Source: Verrucomicrobiaceae bacterium (lineage in GTDB: Bacteria > Verrucomicrobiota > Verrucomicrobiia > Verrucomicrobiales > Verrucomicrobiaceae). Taken from it: a stretch of 62,988 nt of DNA. A program made the translations under genes and the position numbers. Shown piece after piece: positions 1 to 8,000 of the stretch (the stretch's first letter is position 1; every line of letters begins with the position of its first letter). Where the stretch lies: assembly GCA_019694165.1 (NCBI GenBank), contig JAIBCL010000035.1, positions 1 to 62,988 of the forward strand, in the 5' to 3' direction. The notes under the pieces were generated by a model. It searched no databases, had not been told where the DNA came from, and saw nothing but the letters and a program-made list of their open reading frames with translations.

Positions 1-2
1 CT

Positions 3-3000
3 ACCATCCGAAAGAGCTTTCTCGAGAATGGGCGGCGGCATCGATCGACGGTGGAGGTGCGCAGGAATGAGGTGAGAGGCCTGCTTGATGGAGAAGTCAT
101 CGTGAAGTGGGGAAAAAACTCCGATTGGTACAAGGGCTTCGAAAGCTCGCCCCCCGAAGCGATGCGTGACCCGCTTCACCTCGGTCTCGCCGTGCGCGAG
201 CGTGCCGTGCGTTTTCATAAGATCACCGTCCGTGAGATCAGTGGTGGAGGGACGCTGGAGGCCGGCGGGGCCACTTCGATCACTTCAGCGGCCAAAGCCG
301 CAGATCCTGAGCACAGGACCATTGACCTCCTCCCCCTTGTCGATGTGAAGCGCAACGCGCTCGCAGGCGATTGGAGTCGAGATGGCATGGACCTTCTCGT
401 GCAGGCTGCGAAGAGCGACTCGAGCGGCTCACCGCGCTTGCAACTGCCCTACCAGCCGCCGGAGGAATACGACTTCGAGATCGAGTTCACGCCTGAGTCG
501 GGCACGAATTCGGTTTCTCAATTGCTCTCTGCGTATCAGCGGACGTTTGCGTGGCAGGTCGATGTGAAGCTGAGCACCGGCATGAAAACGGGCTTCGCCC
601 AGATCGGTGGAAAATCGCTCATTGGCACGACCGATGGCAACGTGATGCGCCCGGGCTTTCTCACCAACGGACGGCGCCATCGCTCGACGGTGGAGGTGCG
701 ACGCACCGGCTTGCGCGGCCTGCTGGACGGCCAGCAAGTCGTCTCGTGGGGGGCGAATCCCGAGTCGTATCAAGCGCTCGACATCCATCCGAACGACGCG
801 CTACGCGATGCGCTGCATCTCGGCATCGGCGGCTACGACCGTGCGGTGCGCTTTCACAAGATCACCGTGCGTGAAATCAGCGGCACGGGGAAAGTGGATG
901 CACTTCCCGCCGGGATCGTCCCCGCATCTGCGTCGGGGAGTGCGCCCCCGAACTTCACGACGTGGAAGGACGTGACGACCGAGATGCGCGACCGGGCGCG
1001 GGGCGTCGCGGGCGTCGTCGTCGAGGCGGATGCCGTGCGAATCGCACCGGGCGCGACGAGCACACCGGTCATTCCGATCACGACGACCGGCATGCCCGAT
1101 TGCGCGGTGCGCCTGCGACACGCGGGCGGCGGGCAGGTGAATCTGCGCGTCAATCCCGACGGATTCCTCTTCGTGCTCTGCCAGCGCGACCAGACGATTT
1201 TCAAGCGTTACGACAAGGCCGCGCCCACTTCGGCGGTGATCGCACCGAGTGCGCTACACCCGGCGGGCTTCGACTACGAAGCGCGGCACGAGACGATCGT
1301 CACCATCGAGGGCTCCACCATCCGCGCGTGGGTGGATGGCCGCTTTGTAGGCGAAGCACAGGACACGAAATTCCCCACCGGCACCGTGGGCCTCGCGCTC
1401 ATGCCCAGCACGGCCATCTATCAAGTCGAGATCGCCGACCTGACGCCAAGCCCCGCTGCGGCTGGGCCCGTCGTGAATAGCGGGACTATCGACTGGCTCA
1501 AGCGCGATGTATGGTCGGCTCCGTTCGTCTTGGAGAACGGCGTGTTGAAGTCCACGAAGGATGCGGTCATGCCCATTGGCACCATGGGCGACGGGACGAT
1601 TCGCATGCGGCTGCGCGACGTGGGGACTGCGGTCACCTCGGGCGCGCCCTCTCTGCAAATCAAGGTGCGCTCCACCCCGCTCGCGACAGACAAGTGGGGG
1701 AACTACCAGCTCCAAATCTTCCCAGGACGGAGCACCTGCAATCTCATTTACATCGACAAGAATCTGACCACTGGCGTGGAGTCCACCGATGCTCTTTGGA
1801 AGGACAAACCCCTCCCATCGGTGCCGGGACATCCCAAGGAGTTTGAATTCGAATTCCGCACCGAAGGCGAGACCTTGAGCGTTTCAGCGGGGGGGCAAAC
1901 CGTCGCCTCCGTCCGCGATTCGCGTTTGTCGACCGGCACCATCAGCATCGTCTCGAACCCCACCATTGAAATTACCCGCTTCGAAACTGTGGGTGCGACG
2001 AACTCCAAGCTCGCTGCTGAGGTCTCAGCGAATACTCCGCCAACCCCGACTGCAGGCTGGCAGGACGTCACCTCCACGATGCGGGAGAAGTTGCGCTCGA
2101 AGCCGGGAATCTCCGTCGAGGCGAATGAGGTGCGGCGGACTTCCAATGATGGTGCGGTCGTGAACGCGAAGCTCTCCGACGAGACGACGCGCGATCGCGT
2201 CCTGCGGGTCCGTTTCACCCACAACGTGCAGGTCAGCCTGTGGTCCGCCACGGGAGCCGGATCCGTGGCGGTTCTCGTCCTCAGCAACCGTACGATTTTT
2301 CAGCGCCAAGTCACGGCGACCGGCTCTGCCGAGCGGTTCGGACCCGACATGCCGCACCCCAATGGCTACGACGTATTACAACCTCACGAGCTGATCGTCG
2401 CTGTGCAAGGCTCGACGGTGCGCGCTTGGCTCAACGGTCGTTTCACCGGCGAGGCCGAGGACGATCTCATCAAGGGACGGTTCTTCGGCCTGGGATTCTT
2501 CCCGCAGACTGCGGTGCAGAAGGTGGAGATCGGGGAGGTCAATGCGGCCACTGAGACGTCGAATCTCCAGTGGACTGACTGGCTCGGGCCGAAGCTCGCC
2601 TCTGGGCAGTCTTTGCCCGCAGGATGGAAAGTGGATGGCAGCGGCGTCACGATGGATAGACCCATCGGAGGCACCAACGTCGTCCAGGACGTGAAGGATG
2701 CCGCTGTGCGTGTGTCGTATGACCTGCGTGATTCGCAAGGCATCCAGATCACCATGCGGGAGAGCAAAGCGGGTGGCTCTCGCGACATGTATTTTGCTGA
2801 CGATACCGGCGACACTCTTTACATCGCACGATTGAAAGGAACCGAGGTGAAAAGCTTTTCGCGCCGCGATTACCCACCAGGGACGCCGCGCACTGGCCCG
2901 CGCACGCTTGAGTTCCGGTGTGTGGGCGACCGGCTGGAGGCCACCGTCACGGGAGCCACGAGCGAGCCGATCACTCTTACGGCGACGGATGCTTCTCTCG

Positions 3001-3083
3001 TTTCTGGCCCGTGCGCGGTGGTGCTGAAGAAAGGCGCGCTGCTGACGAAGGTGGAAATGCAGAACCTCGGCGCCACGAAGTGA
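3..3083 (+). CDS. LamG-like repeat protein, C-terminal part (5' end outside window)
   Basis: The frame is open from the first bases of the window, and residues upstream of the first GTG (51) match an internal repeat (NGRRHRSTVEVRR occurs again near base 665), so the gene starts outside the window. The visible ~1025 residues are tandem beta-rich modules: a segment starting TIDLLPLVDVKR, two copies of a module starting near TTEMRDRA/TSTMREKL, and two copies of a module starting DWLKRD/DWLGPK. The TIDLLPLVDVKR and HRSTVEVRR blocks are paralogous to the extracellular tail of the Ser/Thr kinase at 57774-61109 (IDLLSLVDVKR, HRSLVEVRR). I infer that this is the tail of a second transmembrane kinase, but no kinase motif is inside the window. 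Likely role: carbohydrate or ligand binding outside the membrane. The stop is 27 bases before a hairpin array that may also terminate transcription. Confidence 0.7.
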   Translation, partial: TIRKSFLENGRRHRSTVEVRRNEVRGLLDGEVIVKWGKNSDWYKGFESSPPEAMRDPLHLGLAVRERAVRFHKITVREISGGGTLEAGGATSITSAAKAADPEHRTIDLLPLVDVKRNALAGDWSRDGMDLLVQAAKSDSSGSPRLQLPYQPPEEYDFEIEFTPESGTNSVSQLLSAYQRTFAWQVDVKLSTGMKTGFAQIGGKSLIGTTDGNVMRPGFLTNGRRHRSTVEVRRTGLRGLLDGQQVVSWGANPESYQALDIHPNDALRDALHLGIGGYDRAVRFHKITVREISGTGKVDALPAGIVPASASGSAPPNFTTWKDVTTEMRDRARGVAGVVVEADAVRIAPGATSTPVIPITTTGMPDCAVRLRHAGGGQVNLRVNPDGFLFVLCQRDQTIFKRYDKAAPTSAVIAPSALHPAGFDYEARHETIVTIEGSTIRAWVDGRFVGEAQDTKFPTGTVGLALMPSTAIYQVEIADLTPSPAAAGPVVNSGTIDWLKRDVWSAPFVLENGVLKSTKDAVMPIGTMGDGTIRMRLRDVGTAVTSGAPSLQIKVRSTPLATDKWGNYQLQIFPGRSTCNLIYIDKNLTTGVESTDALWKDKPLPSVPGHPKEFEFEFRTEGETLSVSAGGQTVASVRDSRLSTGTISIVSNPTIEITRFETVGATNSKLAAEVSANTPPTPTAGWQDVTSTMREKLRSKPGISVEANEVRRTSNDGAVVNAKLSDETTRDRVLRVRFTHNVQVSLWSATGAGSVAVLVLSNRTIFQRQVTATGSAERFGPDMPHPNGYDVLQPHELIVAVQGSTVRAWLNGRFTGEAEDDLIKGRFFGLGFFPQTAVQKVEIGEVNAATETSNLQWTDWLGPKLASGQSLPAGWKVDGSGVTMDRPIGGTNVVQDVKDAAVRVSYDLRDSQGIQITMRESKAGGSRDMYFADDTGDTLYIARLKGTEVKSFSRRDYPPGTPRTGPRTLEFRCVGDRLEATVTGATSEPITLTATDASLVSGPCAVVLKKGALLTKVEMQNLGATK

Positions 3084-3109
3084 AGCGATGCGCCTCACGG
3101 GTGGAGGAT

Positions 3110-3359
3110 AGGCCTCCGGCCTGTCAATGGAGGACAGACTTTCAGTCTGTCGATGGAAGACAGGTCTCCAGACCTGTCAGTGGACGCCGGGTTTTCCAAC
3201 CCGGCGTTTTCATCGGCGGGGTACTGTTTTCCGAAGGGGATGGGCGGCTCTTGTCGGAGAGACGGCGGGTTGGGAAACCCGCCGTCCGTCGTCAGGTCTG
3301 GAGACCTGGCCTCCATCGTCAGGCTGCAAGCCTGACTTCCGATGACAGGCCGGAGGCCT
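3110..3359. repeat. REP-like hairpin array, left flank of RAYT
   Basis: Eight short palindromes in 250 bases. The first four (3110-3122, 3134-3150, 3159-3178, 3185-3206) have pyrimidine-rich loops: TCC, TTC, TCCA, TTCC. The last four (3261-3286, 3293-3308, 3319-3335, 3347-3359) have purine-rich loops: GGGA, TGGA, GCA, GGA. Stems differ from unit to unit but are nearly perfect. The order mirrors about the centre, so the array is itself a nested inverted repeat. RAYT proteins are known to act on such palindromes. Confidence 0.85.
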
Positions 3360-3402
3360 ATCCTCCATTGACATCCTCGGAGTTCTGTCCTCCCGTCTGG
3401 CC

Positions 3403-4092
3403 ATGTCGTTCGCGAAAGGTCCGCCGCATTTTGAGCCGCTGGATTGGTCGAAGCCGATTCGCAAATCACGACGCAAACTGCCGCACTGGGTGCAGGATGG
3501 CGCGACCTACTTCATCACGTTTCGTCTGGCCGACTCGCTGCCACGCGAGAAGCTCGATGAGTTGGACCGGATGCAGAAGAGATGGGAACGCGATCATCCT
3601 CCGCCGTGCTCGGAGGAGGACTGGCAGCAGTTTCATCGCGAGTCGATGCAGCGCGTGGATGAATGGCTCGATGCGGGCTCGGGCGAGTGCTGGCTGCGCG
3701 ATGGAGCGTGCGCGAGCATCGTGACGCGTGCGATGCATCACTTCGACGGCCAGCGCTACTTTTTGTCGAGCTACTGCGTGATGCCGAATCATGTGCATCT
3801 CAGCGTGCAACCGCTTGCGGGCTTCGAACCGTCCGATGTGCTGAAGTCATGGAAAGGGTTCACTGCAAGAGAGATTAACAAGCATCTGAAACGCGAAGGA
3901 ACGGTCTGGGAGCCGGAAAGCTACGACACCATCGTGCGCGACGTGGAGCACCTGTGGAAGGTGCTGCGATACATAGGAAGGAATCCCGTCAAGGCGGGAA
4001 TTCCAGAGGGCAAATGGGTGCGCTGGGTTTCGCCGCTTTGGGAGCGGGCAGGATTCGGTTTTGCGAAGACAGGTGAATCGAAAGGAGGATAG
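3403..4092 (+). CDS. REP-associated tyrosine transposase (RAYT, Y1_Tnp/IS200-like)
   Basis: A 229-residue HUH endonuclease-like protein. The HUH metal-binding motif is MPNHVHLS (His130, His132), the probable nucleophile is Tyr174 in WEPESYDTIVRD, and YIGRNPVKAGI is the usual C-terminal family signature. RAYT proteins nick and rejoin single-stranded DNA at REP hairpins and are usually domesticated single-copy genes. Here hairpin arrays lie on both sides, and the TAG stop (4090-4092) touches the first hairpin of the right array. The ATG at 3403 was chosen because the next in-frame Met (residue 57) would lose the beginning of the domain. The element lies between a kinase-like gene and an ECF sigma gene that are directly adjacent in the paralogous locus at 57774, so it probably inserted there. 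Confidence 0.9.
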   Translation: MSFAKGPPHFEPLDWSKPIRKSRRKLPHWVQDGATYFITFRLADSLPREKLDELDRMQKRWERDHPPPCSEEDWQQFHRESMQRVDEWLDAGSGECWLRDGACASIVTRAMHHFDGQRYFLSSYCVMPNHVHLSVQPLAGFEPSDVLKSWKGFTAREINKHLKREGTVWEPESYDTIVRDVEHLWKVLRYIGRNPVKAGIPEGKWVRWVSPLWERAGFGFAKTGESKGG

Positions 4093-4255
4093 GCCTCCGG
4101 CCTGTCGATGGAGGACAGACTTTCAGTCTGTCAGCGGAAGACGGGTTTTCCAACCCGGCGTTTCTCCGACTGAGTGAGGACCGGCGGGTTGGTAAACCCG
4201 CCGTCCATCGACAGGTCAGGAGACCTGTCCTCCTTTGTCAGGCTGAAAGCCTGAC
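4091..4255. repeat. REP-like hairpin array, right flank of RAYT
   Basis: Six palindromes: 4091-4103 (loop TCC), 4115-4131 (TTC), 4142-4157 (TTCC), then 4182-4203 (GGTA), 4210-4229 (AGGA), 4237-4255 (GAA). The first two and the DNA around them are almost identical to the first two of the left array. The C unit (CAGGTC stem, TCCA loop) of the left array is missing from the left half here but its inverted partner is present. The array ends 8 bases before the stop codon of the convergent sigma factor gene. Confidence 0.85.
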
Positions 4256-4262
4256 CTCCGCT

Positions 4263-5000
4263 TCAGCGGCCGATCACTTTCATGAGGTGCTCCAGCTCGG
4301 CTTTGGCTTCTTCGGGCGTGCTCACGGTCTCGGCGATCTGATCTTCGATGCAGCGGGCGTAGCGCTTTCTCATGCGGTGAATTTGCAGACGCAGCGCCGA
4401 CTCGGAGATGCCCATGGATGTGGCGAGTTCGGGGTAAGGCGTGGCATTGTCGCCGTGTGGGAGGAATTCGCGGAGGCGCTCGAAGTCCTCGAGGTTGTCG
4501 CCCCGGGCGAACTCAGCGCGCAGCATCTGCTCGGCCTCGCGCAGCAATTCTTCAGCCCACGCGCGATCGAAGAGCGCGGCGGGATCACGCAAGTCGGCCG
4601 GCTCGGCGAGATACCGATCCTCGGCGCTGTCGTCGTCGAAGGAGAGCGTCGCGCCCGGCGAGCCGCCGCGCTTCTCCGCGGAGACGTGGCGGATGTGATT
4701 GCTGATGATGCGCTTCAGCAGCGCGAGCATGAAAGAGCGCAGGCGGCCCTTCTCCTCTTGCGCATCCATGATGGCCTCGCTGGAGACGACGCGCTGGAAG
4801 AACGCCTGCGTGATGTCCTCCGCGTCGTGGCGTGAGAAGCCATGCCGCCGAGTGAAGGCATAGATCGGATACCAGTAGTGGCGGCAGATCTCGTTCAGCG
4901 CCTGCGCCGCCTCCGCCTCGCCGCCTTTTTGCAACGACCGCACCAGCGTCCACCGCGTGGACGGGAAGGCGACCTGGCTCGTGCGGGTGGGGGTCGGCAT
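4263..5000 (-). CDS. ECF-type RNA polymerase sigma factor
   Basis: A 245-residue sigma-70 family protein. Region 2 is seen at residues 35-100 (HYWYPIYAFTRRHG, HDAEDITQAFFQ) and a region 4 helix-turn-helix at about 175-215 (TPYPELATSMGISESALRLQIHRMRKRY). I chose the ATG at 5000 over an upstream in-frame ATG (5075) because the 25 extra residues look unrelated to the family and would overlap the divergent gene. It is paralogous to the factor at 57018 (shared WTLV, ECR/VCR.YWYP, DAED.TQAFF, GDNATPY, QIHRMRKRY). Sigma factors with this DAEDLTQ-type region 2 are common in Verrucomicrobia, Planctomycetes and Acidobacteria, often beside Ser/Thr kinases and without an anti-sigma gene; none is seen here. 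Inferred role: control of the divergent secreted protein 73 bases away. Confidence 0.9.
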   Translation of the reverse strand: MPTPTRTSQVAFPSTRWTLVRSLQKGGEAEAAQALNEICRHYWYPIYAFTRRHGFSRHDAEDITQAFFQRVVSSEAIMDAQEEKGRLRSFMLALLKRIISNHIRHVSAEKRGGSPGATLSFDDDSAEDRYLAEPADLRDPAALFDRAWAEELLREAEQMLRAEFARGDNLEDFERLREFLPHGDNATPYPELATSMGISESALRLQIHRMRKRYARCIEDQIAETVSTPEEAKAELEHLMKVIGR

Positions 5001-5073
5001 GTTTTTTGGAAAAGTGTGAAACAACTCTGACGGGGCCGGGAGAGGAACGCAAACGACAAACTTCTCGCCCGCC

Positions 5074-8000
5074 ATGAAAGCCTTCTCTCTTACTGCCTCG
5101 ATAGTCCTGACTGCCTGCCTCGCATTCCACGCTCAATCGAGGGCCGATGTGCTCGCGATCACACACCAGGATTTCTCCACGGCGGCGCAGGGCACGGCGG
5201 GACTTCAATACGGCTACTACACGGAGGCGAATTCGACGGCGGGGACTTTTTCCACCACAGGCATGGCCGTGAGCGGAGCGGACTGGCGGGGCACGGAAAG
5301 CTACTCCACGCCGCTGGTTGGCGCGCAGTGGATGCATCCCGGCGTGGACACGCTGGCTCCGGCGGTGCGGCGCTACACGGTGGGCGGCGGTGGTGAGCCC
5401 TCGTTCTCAGGCGCGGTGCGCATCCTCGGACGGTTTTACAGCACGGACTCGGGTTTGACGAACCGCTTCGTCACGGTGAACGGCACCAACCTTTTTGTGG
5501 AGAACAACAAGAACGGGGAGACCACCTTTGAAGTCAGCGCCACGGTATCCAACGGCTCGACGATCGACCTTGGCGTGGCTCCCGGTGCGAACGGTTTCTC
5601 CGATAGCGTGAATCTCCTGGCATGGATCGTCCCGTCGGACACGGCGTTCGCCACGCAAGTGGTGGGCAGCGCCTACAATTCTCCTGGCGACCGGGCTGCG
5701 TGCCTCACGCTGGCGACCGATGGCGTGCTGGGATCGTCCGATGCGCAAACTTTCGACACAGGCGCGGGCGCGGCTTTCCCGTATCAGTTCGCCGGTCTGT
5801 TTTACGGCGAGGGCGCGACCACCGGGATGGCGACGCGCATCGACTCGGTGCGCGTGGATGTCACGACGGCCAATGATTTCGCCGAGGTGCCGCGCGTCTA
5901 TTTGCTGCGACACAACTCGGATCCCAACACGAGCAATCCGGCGGCGGATGACCGCTACGCGCGGCTGCCCATCGTGCCAGTGCGCACGGCGGCGAACACG
6001 GCGGGGCAGCCTTACTACACGTTCAGTCTCACGGGCCTCACCGCGGCGGAACGCACGGGCTATGGCTTTGCCGTCGTGGGAGCGAGCGCGAATGCGAGCA
6101 CGCCGATTGTGTTTTCGGAAATCTCAACAGTGGCCACGCGCGTGGCGAATACGGCGGTGATCGCGCCGCAGCCGTTCTACGTTGCAGCAGGCGGCCATCG
6201 CTATGCACGCTCCATTCTACGCGGAGATTGGGAGCAGGTGAAATCGGACGCGCTGAGCTACGGCGCGAATCTGGTGCAGATCGATGATGCCAATGAACAA
6301 CAACTCATGGTGAACCTCTTTGGCGGCACCGAAATCCTCTTCATCGGTCTCTACAAGAGTCCCGCCGATCCGGTCACGCCAGCCTCATACAAATGGACGA
6401 CTGGTGCCACCACGAGCACGCCGCTCGGGGCCTATCAGAACTGGCTGCCGGGGCAGCCGGATTCGTTTTTCGCAAAGGACGACTACGTGCAGATGAACTA
6501 CGGCGGCGCTGGTTTGTGGTCGAACATGGGCAAAGAAGGGTATCCCGAGACGTCGAATTACAGCGGCATCATCGAGCTGCCCACGGCTGGCTCAGGCGCG
6601 CAAAATTTCGCCATCGCGAGCATTCCCGCGACATCCAACATCTTCGACGCCGGCCTCAATTCTCCGACGCAGGGTGGATCGCTGCCGCCGTCGATCGATG
6701 TCACGGGTCTCGATGGTTCAAAGGTCACGTTTCCGCAGATCGTCGGTGTCATCAACTCGGCGGCGGATGTGCATGGCCCCGATGGCGCGCATACGGCGGG
6801 ACGCTCATGTGATCTCACGAGCGTGGGCGGCATCTCCGGTTATCTCAATGGCAACAACACGCCTGCGCTCGTCGGTGTCTTTCTCGGCGCGTCGCAGCCA
6901 GCATCGGCTCCGGCGCGGCTTGATTTCTCGACGGGCGCGCTGGGTGAAAACTTCACCACGCTCACGCCCGCGCTCGGCCAGGTGTTCTTCATCGGTGATG
7001 GCCTCACGAGCGGCGGCGTGGCACAGCAGTTCTTCATCCCGGCAGGAGCGACGCGGCTTTTCTTCGGCATCCCGGATGGCAACAACGGCACGCTCTATCA
7101 CGGCACGCCGTTGGGATGGGGAGACAACAGCGGCTCGGTCAGCTTGCGCGCCGTCGTCTCGTCGAGCGCTTCGCCGACGATCACGAGCGCGCAGTTTCCG
7201 ATCACGGGCGGACAGCTCGAAGTTTTCGGCGGCACCGGGCCATACACCTTCACGCTGCTCTCGGGGTCGCTGCCGCAGGGCATCACGATTTCATCCAGCG
7301 GCCTCGTCTCGGGCACGGCGGCCAATGGCAGCTACACCTTCACGCTGCATGTCGTCGATTCACTCGGCGCATCTTCGGATCGCACGTTCACCGTCACGAT
7401 CGAAAACACCGTCTCCGTTCCATCCTCAATCACTGACTGGTGGCCGGGCGAGGGCGCGGTAGGCGACATCATCGGCGGCTATCACGGCTCGTTGAAGAAC
7501 GGCGCGACCTATGCCACGGGCAAAGTGGGCCGCTGCTTCTCTTTCGACGGCGTGGATGATGTGATGGAGCTGCCCAACAGCGGCGCGCTGAATCTCGCAG
7601 GCAGCTTCACCATCGAGGCGTGGATCAATCCCACAAACATAGCCGGGCAGCCCACGATCATCGGGAAGCGCTCCGCCGATGCGAACAGCGTCGCGTACCA
7701 GCTCTATCTCAGCAACGGGCGGCTCGCATTTTATTCAACTCTCGCAGGCACGCTTACATTCGATTTTGTGGACGCACCCATCACTGCCAATGCGTGGCAC
7801 CATGTGGCCGCGACGCTCACGGGCGGACAACTTCTCCTGTATGTCGATGGAGCCTTGGCGAAAACGATAGCCTGGAGTGGCGCGCGCGCCGCCGTGAGCG
7901 AGCCCGCGACCATCGGCGCGACCATTGACACCGCGCATCCCATCGCCAGCCCCGGCGCGCCATTTCCTGGTGCCATCGATGAACTCTGCCTCTACAGCCG

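Noticed and set aside
2918..3724. Long plus-strand frame covering the left hairpin array
   Set aside because: It overlaps two real genes in other frames; its sequence is Arg-rich shadow coding plus translated palindromes.
3110..4255. Hairpin arrays as a CRISPR array
   Set aside because: Units are palindromes of different sequence without a constant direct repeat or regular spacers, and no cas gene is present.
5017..5032. TGAAAC/CTGACG as a common ECF promoter with TGAAAAC/CTGACA at 56771-56789
   Set aside because: The spacers differ (4 against 6 bases) and are far shorter than the usual distance between -35 and -10 elements, so no shared promoter can be claimed.
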